DNA of 64,000 bases, from assembly GCF_000247695.1 (NCBI RefSeq), contig NW_004624776.1:11932574-11996573 (forward strand). The letters run 5' to 3'. Within the stretch, counting starts at the first letter, position 1, and every line of letters begins with the position of its first letter. Below are positions 15,077 through 27,909 of the stretch, piece by piece. The notes below the pieces were generated by a model. It saw only the letters and a list, made by a program, of their open reading frames with translations, did no database searches and was not told where the DNA came from. Source of the stretch: Heterocephalus glaber (Eukaryota > Chordata > Mammalia > Rodentia > Bathyergidae). Both the position numbers and the translations under genes were made by a program.

Positions 15077-16599
15077 CTCTATGAACTGTGGCTGTGAAGT
15101 ACTGCTCAGCTACCCTGGCAGCATCCACCACAAAAAATGCCCCAGTGCAGCAAGCTCTTGGGCTAGACTCAGTTTACACTGCTTTCCCCACATACATACT
15201 GGAAAACTTCAGGGAATTCATGTAAAACCTGTTTCTCCAACTACACAGATGAGATTGGGAACATTAAGTAAGCTAATACACACAGGAAGAGCTGGCCTTA
15301 GCACATGACATGGCAATAAAGAGCACCAGTTACTGTGAGTGCACCACCAGGTGCCACCCCAAGTGACCACCAGAGACCAGCTCACAGACTGCAATCCTCA
15401 GAGCCAAGGAAGTGCCCCTGTATGTCAATGTTATTCCCAGGGCTTCACCCAGAAAGGAGATCATGGCAACTTCCCCATCAATGTGGTTCACATCAAACAT
15501 TTGTACACAAAACTTAAAACCCAGATGATTTCACAAGTTCAGGTTTACTTCTATTCTTATTTTTTACCTACTTATTACAATAATGAGGAATGAACTGCTA
15601 GAGACCAAAGAATTTAGAGATCAAAAATGGTCAGAAATTCACAGTAAATATACTTGCTTTTCAAAGAAAAAAAGGGTTATCTAATTATATATATTTCTAC
15701 TTAATGTTTCTGTTAAGCTTTTATTTTATTCTATTCTATTCCATACTAATCTACTCTATAAATTAATGCTAAACAGGTCTAGCCCTGGGCAGCCATCTGT
15801 GAGTCCTAATATTTTAACACCTAGCTCCATACTTATTAAAAAAAAAAAACTCCCATCACTTGACACATAGACAACACTCAGAAAACATATGTCAAATAAG
15901 TGAACTTTTTCTCAAATGCCTAGGTTGAAAAAAAATTGCAGTGTGTCTTTCTGACCTCCTTTAGAGAAAGCTACATGCCTTGTATTCAGTGCCCTTGGGT
16001 TGACTCGGAGACCATCACTTTTAAATGCCACACAAGCAAAAAACATGAATATTTGAGTCAACAAAGCAATTGTTTCCATTCAACTAAACAGTTAATGAGA
16101 TTCTCAGAAATGAGCACAAAAAGATAAAATAACTGATTCATGATAAAATAAGGCTTCCATCTTAAGGAAAGATGGCTGACTATAAGTAAAAAGCTGTTAG
16201 CAGCATTGTGGAAAATCTACAATCATTACATACAAAGTGGACTGGTACCGGTGAGCATCAATAAGCAGTTTCCTTTAGCACTGCACAGAGCTGATTGAGC
16301 ACAGAAGAAAAGAGCAAGCAGGCTTCAGAGGATGGACACAAACCGACAAGAATAGGGCTAGAGAAAAGGAAAAGCAGGCTAAGCAGACGGAGGTGAACTT
16401 TTGTCCAGAACTGTGCCAATAACATATATACAACACCCTTAATAGTTAAGAAATCCTAGAATTCCAAAAGTTTTTAAACTACTGTTTTAAAAAAGTGGGA
16501 CACTGTGTCCTTGGCTCATCTTCAGGCATTTTTCTTGTTGCTCTTCATCCCACAAAGACTACAAGCCAGTGCTACCAGGGAGGCCCTTGAGGGTAACAG
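15077..16599. other. Noncoding stretch, nothing recognised
   Basis: No gene and no clear repeat seen apart from A runs (about 15838-15850) and a (TTCTA)n-like patch near 15728-15745. The overlapping short frames at 15335-15593 lack splice context and do not look like protein. Confidence 0.45.
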
Positions 16600-16759
16600 G
16601 ATTTTTTCTGTTTGGCTGGTTGTTTGTTTTGTTTGTTGGGGGTTTTTTTGTTTGTTTTGTTTGTTGGGGGGTTTTTTTGATACCAGGGATCGAACTCAGG
16701 TTCAAACCTAGCACTTTGTGAGCCAGGCAGAGTGGAAGCACTGAGCTAAATCCCCGGCT
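16600..16759 (-). mobile_element. ID SINE, minus strand, with an unusually long G-containing tail
   Basis: The body is at 16677-16759 (gataccagggatcgaactcaggttc ... gagctaaatccccggctg). Upstream lies a T/G-rich tract of about 75 bases built from two copies of a tttgttttgtttgttgggggtttttttg unit. Near-exact flanks gggtaacag (16591-16599) and aggtaacag (16761-16769) enclose body plus tract, so the tract is the expanded tail of this insertion. Confidence 0.8.
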
Positions 16760-16769
16760 GAAGGTAACA

Positions 16770-18341
16770 GTTTTAAACCTTGAAACAAATCCAACCCATA
16801 TGAAAAGATTTCCTTGCCTAAACTACTTTATGTTTTTCTCTGCTTTAATTACCAATCCTATAACTGGAATTCATCCTTGCTTCAAAAAGATGCTAAAAAT
16901 AGCCTGATTTAGAATGTAGAATGAGACACATCATGTAATTTTGCTACTAAATAGACTCCTACTTTTTTCATAGCTCAGTAACACACTCTTCAAATACTCT
17001 CCTCTTTCTCTTCGTCAAAAAATGTAAAACACTTCAGATACACATGAAACATTAATTTTCAATACTAAACATGCATTTATTAGTTTGAAAGAGAAATCTC
17101 AGGCATATACTAACCTTACTTAAAAACAGTCTCCTGACTCCTTCCTCTACTTTTAATCATGCCCTTCATTAAACACCTTTGATTACAAGAGTACCACCTC
17201 ATTTACATATGATGAATGAATTTTTAAAAAGCTGTTATTCAGCAGGCTCCCCACTGCAAATGGCAAATTATTAATAACAACTTACATTTGCATCCATGGT
17301 GCCATTTACAAAGGGCTTTCACATAAATCATCTCATTTAATTCATAATAACCCTGACACCAGCAAGGGAGGAAATACTTTAACCATCTAACTAACAAATT
17401 AAGTAATAGGATCAAAGAGTAGAAAAACTTACTCCAAAATGTACTATGGTTTACCTTCTAGGCTTATGCTCTACCTTCTCAACTGAATCAGACGTCTTCT
17501 AAGGACAAGAACTGTGTATTTTTTAAAGTCTAGAAAAATATCGTGTACATCACATGCATACATCAAATTGCTATTTATTGACGCCATCTGTCAAAGAACA
17601 ATCTAGTAGACAAACCTCTTTTCCTAACTTCAGCAACTAAACATGGCATCACCCTTAGCTTTGGCTCCCACCTTCCCAGCTGCAAGAAGAAAATCTCTGA
17701 AGTCATTCACAGGGCCCCATAATTAAACACAAAAGAGGATTTCTTTATAATGGTTAAAGCTGCTCCCTTCTATCTCTGTCTGCTTTGAATCTCTGTCCCC
17801 TCCCATACATACTATGCACTATCCCTGATATAACTACATGTTGTATCCAGAGCAGGTGCTCACCTCATCCACTTCTCCATATTTTTATTTTCTTGATTTG
17901 ACTCACCTTGGTTCTAAATGTTCATCTGTTTTCTGTTCAGGTGCCAGCACCCTCACCTTTTACTGCCAGCCCTACCCTGGCTCTCTTGCATCTTTCTAAC
18001 CTGTCCTCACATCAACAGTTCAACCCTACACGGAGCAGCTGAGCTTTCCACAACTAGCCAGAAAAGAGATAGTGCCTCCTTCTTACCTTCAGCTGCTACC
18101 TGGAGCTCTTCACTTCCGCAGCTATTTCAGGAAAAAGACCTAGTGGCAATTATGCTCATCTTCCCAAGATCCTTCCCTCCTCCTTCAAGCTCATAATTCA
18201 AAATGGGTGACAAATATCCTGGCCTAAAATCCCACAGAGTCAGCTATTTCTTGGATACCAAAGGGTTAAATCATAACCTGATCAGGATACTACACACTGT
18301 TGTTTCATAAATACGCTGACTCGTAAACATGGACAAAGCGA
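16770..18341. other. Noncoding stretch with one MIR fragment
   Basis: No gene seen. A minus-strand MIR-like fragment lies at about 17285-17440 (gggctttcacataaatcatctcatttaattcataataaccctg). The rest, including a pyrimidine-rich part at 17890-18200, is unassigned. Confidence 0.5.
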
Positions 18342-18427
18342 GGGCTGGCAGTGTAGCTCAGCCAGAGTCCTTGCCTAGACAGCATGAGGCCCTAGATTCA
18401 ATTCCTATTGTGCCAAAAGAAAAAAAA
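18342..18427 (+). mobile_element. Older ID SINE, plus strand
   Basis: gggctggcagtgtagctcagccagagtccttgcc ... gattcaattcctattgtgccaaaag. The flanks atggacaaag (18329-18338) and atggacacag (18427-18436) are a one-mismatch target duplication. More diverged than the young IDs. Confidence 0.75.
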
Positions 18428-20274
18428 TGGACACAGAGAAATGAAGGAAATTATACATAAGTGCATAAAAATACTTAGAAAAGTTGTACAGTATCACATG
18501 GAAATAGCAAGATGTAAGTGCTACATTGCAGAATTTTTTAATTATCGCCATGACAATTTTTACAAATTCCAGAATTAAACTATATTTCACAGCTAGCTAT
18601 AACACTAAACCTGACATAAAGATTTCATGTTCAATTCAATAATGAACTTCAGGGTTTTTTTCTCCCTGAGGATAAAGTATAGTAATAGCCACTATAACAA
18701 ACAGGTCCATAAACTTCCACCTAGAAGAGGCTCTGTGCGTTCAAACAAGACTGAAAAACACAGCAATAACATTTCACAACATGTCTGCATTCAATTCTCC
18801 TGAGCTTCTAGTCAAACCTTAACTCACACTGTATCTAAAGTAATCAGAAAGCTTAATGGCTCACCATAGCACTTCAAGAATACTACAGTTTACAAGAAGA
18901 TTAAAAACAAGGAAAAAATGAGCAACTCCCAGAAATGAATGGAAAATTTTAGTCACCTAGGAAGTAACTCATTACTAGTAAAAATACCTCTAGCATTAAA
19001 TTCCATTTCTAATTAAGCAGCAGTAATCATTTAATTAGTAACATCCAGTATGATCCTGGAAGAAACACTTTCTGAGCACCAGGGGCTACATGGCAAAGGG
19101 GAAAGAAGAGAAGTTTGAGCCTCAGAGATCTGAATTCTGTGCCTGGATTGACCATCAAAAGCTCTGAACCTTGAAAAAGTTATTACTGTGTGAACCTTAA
19201 TCTCCCCATCTGTAAAACCTGACCAATAAAACCTATCCTTGAATTATGAAGATGGAGGTTGAACTATTACAGGCAAAGAACACAGAAAGATAGCAGAGGC
19301 ATTTCATGAACAACAGCTATTATTCCTCTACTCTTGAGAACAGAACATGCATTCTGTCCACAGGTAGGCAGAGAGGCAGACAGGCACAAACGTCACACTT
19401 GGCAGCTTTACAAAGTGGCAGTGTTGACCCCAACCCATTTCTGTGTGCAGATGACAAGCCCTTCTCCCTCCCCATGAAGTTATGATGGCATTCATCTGTC
19501 TCCAAATGACAACGCGCAGGCCTGTGGCAAGGTCAATGTATTGGATGTCTCTGACCAGCTCTTTGACTTTTATAAATAAAAATAGTGACAGCCAATTTAC
19601 CCACCAAAAGCAAAGAAATGTGCATATTCCAAACAGTAGGGGGTTTTTTTCATATGTGAAATACTCAGGTTTGTTTTTACTTAAGAAAGCTTCATTTATG
19701 TTTGCACAGTTTTCTGTGAGTAACTTGAATTCTGCATAAGATGCCCGCTAACTGTGTCAACTCTAAAGGCACAAGGACATCAAGATTCTGATTCTCTGCT
19801 ATTTTCCATTATCATCCACCATCATCCATACTACTTGAAAATGCTCTTATTTTTTTCTTTCAAAGTCTGGAGAAACTCACTCCCCCAAAAGCAGACCTCA
19901 TCTCAGTAGGACCTTGTGAATTAAAGGACAACAGCACACCACATTATCGTATTTCACTTACTGTACACCAAAGAAATTACAATGGTAACAAACTTATATG
20001 CAAGCACAGGCAACAGACTTGAAATCAAAAAGCACTCTAGCAAATCTCCCACAATTTTAGCTTCTCTTTTCACAACTACTGGGAAAAATGAAATTCCATG
20101 GTTATTTCCTAAAATAAATACTACATAATTCAGATACCAAAAATGTACAACTGCATCAATTTTCATGTATTATAAAGATCCAGTAACATTTTTATCAGTC
20201 TCACTGTTTAAAATTACTGACCTCAAATCTTTTTTAACATGAAGTGACCAGAAATTTTTTAAAAAGCCATTTGA
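18428..20274. other. Noncoding stretch with one MIR
   Basis: No gene seen. A plus-strand MIR is readable at about 19090-19310 (gaattctgtgcctggattgacc, ctgaaccttg..aagttattac, tctccccatctgtaaaac). The remainder is unassigned AT-rich sequence. Confidence 0.55.
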
Positions 20275-20419
20275 GTGCTAGGCGTGATGGTGAACACCTG
20301 TAATCTCAGCAATCGGGAAGCTGAGGCAGGAGGATCACCAGGAGTGAGCCAACCTGGGATAAGGCCAGTCTGAACTACATAGAGAAACCCTGTCTCAAAA
20401 AAGCAACAACAACAAAAAA
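20275..20419 (+). mobile_element. B1-type SINE, plus strand
   Basis: gctaggcgtgatggtgaacacctgtaatctcagc ... aggaggatcaccaggag ... aaccctgtctcaaaaaagc with an A-rich tail. An exact 8-bp target duplication, ccatttga, is present at 20267-20274 and 20420-20427. Confidence 0.9.
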
Positions 20420-20870
20420 CCATTTGAAAGCATGTAAATGAGTTTCCACATCTAAATATACTGAAAAGTTAATAACTCAACAAAATGATGAGATCAACAT
20501 ATATATCATGGCCCTCCCTCTTGCATAACCTCCAACGTCTGTGTTTTCAACCTAAGAGAAACATTCTGGTCATCTCTACCCTGCCACAAAAAAAGCAATC
20601 ACACTACCATACTCCACATCCTTACAACAATGAAGGAAAGGAGGAAAGACAAAAGTGAGGAGGTGAGCAGAGGACCTGGCAAGGAGATAGCACACTGTGT
20701 GTTTCTTCTTGGAGGTAAAAGTGACACAGAGCAGACTCTCCTGTCTCACTTTGCTGATGACCCGACAAAGAGAGATGAAAGTCATGCTGAAACATCTGGC
20801 CTCTGATACCACCACCACCCCACAAAGGAAAAGCATACCAGTTCACGAGAGCAGTATAAGACTTCCTCTT

Positions 20871-20953
20871 TGTTTTTTGGTACCAGGGATCAAACTCAGG
20901 TCCTTGCGCTTGTGGGGCAGGCAGCAGAACCACTGAGCTAAATCCCTTGCCCC
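20871..20953 (-). mobile_element. ID SINE, minus strand
   Basis: tgttttttggtaccagggatcaaactcaggtccttgcgcttgtgg ... gagctaaatcccttgcc. Target duplication aagactt(c/t)ctctt at 20858-20870 and 20954-20966, one mismatch in 13. Confidence 0.9.
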
Positions 20954-20966
20954 AAGACTTTCTCTT

Positions 20967-22390
20967 AAAACACTTTTCTAATTGGGATTTGTATCACAAT
21001 TTTGCCAGTGGGCCGAAAAGTTTGGCAGGATTATGTCTGTACTAGGAAAGGAACAAGTGAGATGCATGATCAGAAACACTGGCAGAGCCTGCATGCTGCA
21101 CAAGGCACTCTCCTTTCTTGCTTCTCAATGCTCAGAAGAACCCTATGAGATACACTACTTAGTGTTCCTCTTTTACAGACAAGGAAACTAGGGAACAAGG
21201 AGTCAAAAGGTTTGCCCAAGGAGACACAGTATAAAATGAAGCTGAGATTCAAACCTAGCAAATCTGATTCCAGAGACCATGCTTCTCACCATTTAGCCTG
21301 TCCTCTTACTTGAAATGAAATAATCTCACTATAAAAGACAACTCTGGAAATGCAAAGCTATCAAGTATCTATTCTACTCACCTTACTGCCCACTCCACTA
21401 TAAAAGTAAATCTCAAAATTCTAATTCCAGGCAATCCATCCAAGCCCTAGGAAGTCTACTATGTATTTTGGTATATATTATATTACGTATCTCAGAGCCG
21501 CAAGAGGACGGCAGAGGTAAGTATTACAAGCTCCAATTAACACATGAGTCCTTCCAGAGTCAGTAACTGAACACCAGCACGAAGCTTCCAAGTGGCAGAC
21601 AAGGTGCTTGAACTTTGAGGTCCATTCATAGATGAAACCTTGGAAACATTCTGTTCTCTATGGCCAAATGAATCAAATCTTATGGGATTATTGTAACTTC
21701 CATTTAATAACACTACATAGAGATGTTTGCCCCAAGACTTTAGAAACCTAAATGAAGTAAATGCCAGATAGCAAGGCCTCCCTAGGAAGGTAGTAATCCA
21801 CAGCTGTTTTTATCCCTGACAAAGTGTCAGAAAGACAACAATTTACCACAGACAGAGATAAGAAGATATCAGCTGAACTATTAATTAACTTTTAATGTCC
21901 ACATGTGAAGTGAAATGCCCTAGACACCCGGCAAGGCTGCACCTACCTGTCAACTCTTTCCTATGGGCCTTTGCCAAACACACATGGGTAGTTCACTAAG
22001 AGATGGGGCTGAGTTGAAAGATTCCCTCTCAGGCAACCTATGAATGTACGTGGATGCAGAGCAGAAAGCTTGCTTGACACCAAGAGAAGGGCAGACGAAC
22101 TGAGAGTCAACCTTCTAAAGAGTCGGGCAAAGAAAAAAAAAAGTAGGGCAAAGAGAGATCTCCGAGGAGCAAAAAGCCATGGACGGGAAAGTAAAAAAAT
22201 TCACTAGTGTCCAAAACACTAGCAGCCAAGTTATAAAACAAAGAAAAGATCTCCCACTGTTCAGAAAGTTGGCAGCTTGGCTCTGAAACATAAAGAGATC
22301 TCCAACATCCTGCCGGGTTTCAGATCTGAAGCTCTGCTAAAAACAAAGCCCTGATCACAATCTCAAAATATGAAAAGCCAGTGATAAACT
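20967..22390. other. Noncoding stretch with one MIR fragment
   Basis: No gene seen. A minus-strand MIR/MIR3-like fragment lies at about 21110-21300 (ttttacagacaaggaaactagg, ttgcccaaggagacacag, gattcaaacctagcaa). The remainder is unassigned. Confidence 0.55.
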
Positions 22391-22716
22391 GAATCTAACT
22401 AAAGCCAGATCCAGCTTAGAATCCTACATTAGCAGGGCACCCACGAAAAGACAGGCCCTTTTCTGGATGTAGATATTCCTCAGTCCTCACCATTCTTTTA
22501 TACATAATGCCCTGCATACAATCAAAATTATGAAACACAATGAGAAGAACATGACATCTTTTTAAGATCAAGAAAGTGTCAATAGAAGTAGACCCATATG
22601 ATCCAAATGTTGCAAATCAGCAGGTGTTACTATGATAAATGTACAGATGTTATAAACAGGTGACAAATTACAGCAGTTTAAAAGGAACTAAACAGATGAT
22701 ATAAACAAGTGAACAG

Positions 22717-23151
22717 ACAGTGATACATGCATGCCCATGTTTACAGCAGCACAACTCATAACAGCTATATCTTCGAAGAAAAAATGTGGTTTTTATGTAC
22801 AATTATACTACTCTGCCATAAAGAAGGATAAATTTGTAGGAGAGGAGTCTTGTAGGAAAATGACTGCATCTAGAAACAATAATGTTAAGCAAAATAAATC
22901 AACATACAAGCTTAAATATTGTGTGGTTTCTCTTACATGAGAAATCTTAAGTATAAATAGTTCAAAGAGCAAAATTAAAAATGGATATCAAGAATTAAGG
23001 GGAAAGATCTTTTGCAAATAGGAAAGGGATCTAGAGCTCACAGAAGAGGAAAAGGAAGGGAGGAGAAGGGGAAGTAAAAAGAACTAAGATGTATTATATA
23101 CATGTATGATTAATGTTACCACTAGGTATTACAAATATGTACTAATAAAAC
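22717..23151 (+). mobile_element. 5'-truncated L1 3' end inserted in the host L1
   Basis: L1 3' UTR phrases (cagcacaactcataacagctatat, ctctgccataaagaaggataaa) run to a terminal block (aagatgtattatatac ... atgtactaataaaac). The flanks ataaacaagtgaacaga (22700-22716) and ataaacaggtgaacaga (23152-23168) form a 17-bp target duplication with one mismatch. Both lie in host L1 sequence. Confidence 0.8.
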
Positions 23152-23639
23152 ATAAACAGGTGAACAGAAAAACTAGGAATAAAATTACAATTTCAGAAAG
23201 AACTCATTCAGTGAGCTTAATAACAAGCTTAATACCGAAAAGGTTTCTATGATTTGAAAAAAAATGGAAAAAAATTCCAGAAGGTAAGGAGAGAGAAAAT
23301 AAAACCAAAGAAATATCTGAAGAAACAATGTTACAGAATTTTCCAAATATGACGTACAACATCAACCCACAGGTCCAAAAAGCTCTGTCAACTCCAAGGA
23401 GGGCAGACACAAAGAAAACCACACTGAGGCGTATCATAACCAAAGTGTTAAAAAACCAAAGACAAAGACTATTCAAAGGAACCAGAAGAAAAAGAGACCT
23501 ATCATGTAGGAAACTGCAAGGGAAACATTTCAGAAGGCTAGCTTTTATAAAAATAAAGAAATACAATGGACTGATATGTTTAGAATGCTGAGGGGAAGGA
23601 AAAACAACTGTCATGTAGAATTCAGAGCAAAAAATACGA

Positions 23640-24755
23640 AAAACTGAAAACTAAATACAAAAAAAATTAAGTAAACAATCCAGTTATGAAATGAGCAAAA
23701 GACATAAAAATTTCACCAAACGGGGGAGATATAGATAGCAAATAAAAAGATGATCAACATCATTATCCACTAGGAAAATGCCAATCAAGATCATAACGAC
23801 ATACTGTATTATTATACACATTAGAACAGTTAACATTAAAAACACAGTGGTAACACCAAATTCTGGTAAGAATGCAAAGAAAATGAATCACTCATACATT
23901 TCTGGTAGGAATGTAAAATGGTAGAGCTATTCTGGAAAACAGTTCAGGGGGTTCTTAACAAAACTAAGTATATACTTGCCATTCAACCTGGTAATCATCC
24001 TCATGGGTATTTATCCCAGAGAAATGAAAACTTACATTCATACAAAAACCTGTACACAAATGTTCACTACAGGTTTTTTTTTTTTGGTACCAGGGATTGA
24101 ACTCAGAACTTTCTGCTTGCAAGGCAGGTGCTGGAACCACTGAGCTAAATCCCCAGCCTGAGCAGCTTTATTTATAATACCAAATTGTTAATTGGGTAAA
24201 TGGTTTAAAAAACTGGTATAGCCATACAATGGTACTCATCACTACTCATCAATAAAAAGCAATTAACTATTGATACATATATAACCTGGAGAGACCTTAA
24301 GGGCATTTTGCTTAATGATAAGGATAAATCTAAACATTATATGCTGTATTAGTCTATGTAGAAAACATTCTGAAAATGATACCACTAAAAGAGATGGGGA
24401 ATTTGGAACTGGGACAGAGTGGATGGATGCAAATACAAAGAAAAATATGAAGATCTTTTCAGTGACACAACTACTGTATCTTGATTGTTGCAATAATTAT
24501 ATAAAGCTACACATGATAAAACTACACAGAACTTGACACATATATACACATACACAAATGCAGTTTAGAGTATAGTAAGTACTGAATTAGGTCATTGGTA
24601 CGTTAATGGTAATGCACCAATGTCAACTTCTTGGTTTTAGTACTGTATAACAACTATAAAAGATGTCACCATTGGGAAACCTGGGCAAAGGACTGTAATT
24701 TTTTTGCGTTTCCTATGAGACTGTAATTATTTTAAAATAAAAGGTTTATCTTTAA
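23640..24755 (+). mobile_element. L1M 3' end (ORF2 tail plus 3' UTR) inserted in the host L1
   Basis: Classic mammalian L1M 3' sequence: atgagcaaaagacataaaaatttcacc, tttctggtaggaatgtaaaatgg, tatttatcccagagaaatgaaaac, aaggacaatg-like 3' UTR and a terminal attttaaaataaaagg. It begins and ends inside the older host ORF1 block. It is itself interrupted by the ID at 24074-24160. Confidence 0.8.
24074..24160 (-). mobile_element. ID SINE, minus strand, inside the nested L1M
   Basis: T tail, then ggtaccagggattgaactcag ... gagctaaatccccagcctg. It separates tgttcactacagg from agcagctttatttataat, which are adjacent in L1M 3' UTRs, so it inserted into that element last. Confidence 0.9.
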
Positions 24756-25040
24756 AGAAAAAGAAGGCAAAATAAAGACATTTTTTGATAAGCCAAAGCT
24801 AAGCAGATGTACAACAAAAGATGTAAAAAGTTCTTCACGTTGAATGGAAACAACACCCAGCAAAAGGACAGAAGAACAACAGGAAGATATCAACTCGAAG
24901 TACAGTATGTTCCTAGTTCAATTGTTAAATGTCTTTTCTATAATATTCTCTATGCCATGGAATCAAAGTTAAAATAACAATTATACAATCTAGCATACAA
25001 ACCTACACAACTACTCAACAACAAGCAATACTGACAACAA

Positions 25041-26443
25041 CTCTCAATTATCAAAGTATTTATACTGGTGGTTGTTCAGGAAAGGAAGTTGTCATTGAAA
25101 AAGAAAGTTCCCAGAAGACTAACATTAAATGAACAGGGAGAGATAGCACAGCCTCAGAAGTATAAAAAAAAGGAGACATGTAAGTTGACCACCAAGGATT
25201 CAAGATATCCAAGAATGAAGAGGAGGAAAATCCCTAAGAAATGATGAAAGGTTAGAGGGTAGAGAAAGAAGTAGCAGGGAGTCTTAAAGAGTTCAAATGT
25301 CACTATACAAACAACTGGAAGGTTTTGAAGAAACTCAATTTACTTGGAAAAGTAACTGAGGAAGGATGTTTTAACAGGTAACTTTGGCAGTATGGATGAC
25401 ATATTGGAGGAATGTGACACAGACAGCAGGACAGGGCAACAGTGAAATGGTCCAGGAAAGAAAGGGTCTAAGCTTAAGCCAAGGCACTCCCATAATTCCA
25501 CCTGGATACTGAAAGAAATGTAACCTTAATTTATTTCAAAAGGGAACAGAAAAGCAGGGAGCAGGTTTTGAAAGATAATAATTATACTTTTAGAAATGAT
25601 GAGCTTGAGCTATAGGATGAAACTCCAGATTCCTATCGAGTGCAGAGTTAAAGCCTGGAGCAGAGGTCATAAATCATCAGCCCTGGCTGTAATCAAAGTC
25701 TAAAACAGAACAGCAAGAGCTGGCATTGCCAAAAGGAGTGAGGACAATATGTGAGAAAAACAGCATTAGGGATCAATTCTAGGAGAAAAGTGCTCTTTTA
25801 AAATTTATATTTTAAAAAATGTACAGTCATACTTTTGTTGTCATTACATACTAAGAGCCATACATTATTTAAATCACTGCAACTAATATTCTTCTAGTAA
25901 TATAATCTAAAAGAATAAACACAAATATGGGCAAAGATTTATGCACAGAATTTCTTCTTCAGTCTTGTACATTATAGTGAAATATAGGATTAAATATGCC
26001 AAATAAAAGAACCAACATAAAGCAAATCATACTAGATCTATACAACAAATTACTAATGCAACCACCTAGGCAGTATCTTAAAGAACTTTAATAATGTGAA
26101 AAAAATTTGTATGACATGACACCAAGTGGAGAAGTGTACACAGTCAGGTCTACGGTGCTTATTTACGTAAGACTCCTTATCAATACCTACTATGTCCTAA
26201 TGGGTGAGTGCTGGAGATAAAATGCAGTAAAAAGATAAGCCCTTGTTTTTATGGAACTTGGATTCCACAAAAAAAGAACGCAAAAAAGAGTAAATACATA
26301 AATCTGCAGGAGACTATCACATGAAATAAATGCTAAGGCACGCACAGTGACATAATGAGAGGATGTTATCAATTAGGTAAAAATGTAAACATATCTGAAA
26401 CTGACTTAAAGGAAATAGAACACAGGATTAACAGCTTAAAAAA
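25041..26443. other. Noncoding stretch with possible ancient LINE debris
   Basis: No gene seen. About 25830-26140 resembles an L1 3' region. About 26170-26330 (atacctactatgtcctaatgggtgagtgctggagat ... ttgtttttatggaacttggattcc) matches a common ancient L2-type repeat. The rest is unassigned. Confidence 0.45.
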
Positions 26444-26532
26444 CGGCCTGAAGATGTAGCTCAGTGGTAAAGCACTTACCTAGCAGCATGTGTGAAGCCC
26501 TAGGTTTGATCCCCAGTACGGCCAAAGAAAGG
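26444..26532 (+). mobile_element. Older ID SINE, plus strand
   Basis: ggcctgaagatgtagctcagtggtaaagcacttacctagcagcatgtgtgaagccctaggtttgatccccagtacggcc, then an A-rich tail. It belongs to the older ID type seen as the right half of the B1-ID dimers. Confidence 0.8.
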
Positions 26533-27059
26533 AAAATAAAAATTAAAAGCAAGCAAACTTCAAGTAGCTTAGTAAACTGTCTAGAAAAACAAAGGTGCAA
26601 TGACAACAAAAATCCCGTCATGTTTTTCCTTGGGGCACTCATGAGGGAGACCTTTCATAACCCTCTCATATTTCTCACCCCCAAACCAAAACACTCAGGC
26701 ACAGGCAAGCAACAGGCTCAGGGAGGCCCAGGCCTCTGCAGACCTAGTGGGGACCAAAGTGAACCCCTCAGTAATGCCACAGGTAGAAAATTTCACAAGC
26801 TCAATAATCCCTCAAAGAACTAAAACTAGAGGTTACATCTGACCCAGCTATTCCCCCTCACACTTCCTTCCAGCCTCAGGATTTTAAATGGCCCATGTGC
26901 AAAGGCAACTCTCAAATTCACACCTTCAGCCCAGACCACTCCCTGAACTTTGAAACTGTACACCCAAAGCCACCTCAGTATCTTCATGCCGATATCTGAG
27001 GCACAGCCCTAATTTAACATGTCTAGAAGCGAACTCCTAACTTGTGACCTGGGGTCCAA
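26533..27059. other. Noncoding stretch, nothing recognised
   Basis: No gene seen. The 119-codon frame at 26464-26823 starts inside the ID and is not protein-like. Composition grows pyrimidine-rich toward the L2 that follows. Confidence 0.4.
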
Positions 27060-27845
27060 GGCTTCTCCATTCCGCTTCATGGCAACTCTCTATCTCATTT
27101 ATGCAGGTCAAAAACTTGCGGTATGTTCTCCTCCACCCCCTTCAACTGGCAGTTTCACTTTCTAAATACACCAAGTGGAGACAACTGCCCCCACCTCTAC
27201 TTCCATCCTAACCCATACTTGGTCTCTCACTCAGTCTTCCCTTTGCTCCCCAACAACCCGTTCTCCTCCACATGGGAGCCAGAATAATTCTGTGCAAGAA
27301 GTCAGGTCATATCTCTCCCCTAAAGCCCAAAACTATGCCAGGAACCGAAGAGAGCCACCCAACCTACCTCCTCCCTCCCCTATCTTTGGTCTGGCCTCAC
27401 CTCTTATTCTCTTCTTCCCCCTCTTCATTCTACTTCAGTCCTCCTTTCTCTTCTTTCTACTTACAGACAGGTACCACCAAAAGACCTCCACTCCTGACAC
27501 CACCTCTTCTGGCACGCTGTTCCTGCCCCTGCAACCTCTAAGTGGCTTGTCCTATATGCCTCCTTCATATCTCTGCTCAAACATTGCCTCCTATAATTAA
27601 ACTGGAACTCCTGAACCTCTTCAATGATGCCTTTTTCTCCACTGGTGTCTATCATCTTCTGATCTGCTGTGTGCCTAATTCACTAACTTGTCTCTTTTAC
27701 TGCCTAATTCTCCTAGGAGAATTTCAGCTCTGTGAGGACAGAAAAGGAATTTTTAAAATAGTTTGTTTATTCCTGTGTCCCCAGTGCCCAACACAGGCAT
27801 TCAGTATGTATTCAGTGAGTTGTTGCTTAAAGAATGGAAAGTTTA
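27060..27845 (+). mobile_element. L2 LINE 3' region, plus strand
   Basis: The long C/T-rich run and the terminal block (tttcagctctgtgaggacag, tgtttattcctgtgtccccagtgcccaacacaggcattcagtatg) match the L2 3' end. The 141-codon frame at 27175-27600 is a remnant of L2 coding sequence or chance, not a host gene. Confidence 0.75.
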
Positions 27846-27909
27846 CGCAGCATTTCATTCCTACATTTTATATAGAAAAAAATTAAGAGAATTATGAGAT
27901 TAGCTGGTT

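Larger units (their letters stand above)
22390..25040 (+). mobile_element. L1M/HAL1-like host element (5' region and ORF1 remnant) carrying nested insertions
   Basis: The host can be read in order at about 22390-22716 (tgtcaatagaagtagaccca, tactatgataaatgtacag), 23152-23640 (ttccagaaggtaaggagagagaaaa, aaagaaaaccacactgaggc, acaatggactgatatgtttagaatgctga) and 24756-25040 (aaataaagacattttttgataagcc, aaagttcttcacgttgaatgg). These are consecutive blocks of an old plus-strand L1 5'/ORF1 region. ORF1 is broken; the longest remnant spans 23328-23591. An L1 tail sits between blocks 1 and 2, and an L1M 3' end between blocks 2 and 3. Confidence 0.75.

Noticed and set aside
23328..23591. 87-codon frame as a small basic protein gene
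   Set aside because: It is the decayed ORF1 of the host L1M/HAL1-like element.
27175..27600. 141-codon plus-strand frame as a host gene
   Set aside because: It lies within an L2 3' region, is Ser/Pro/Leu-biased as C/T-rich sequence must be, and has no promoter or splice context.
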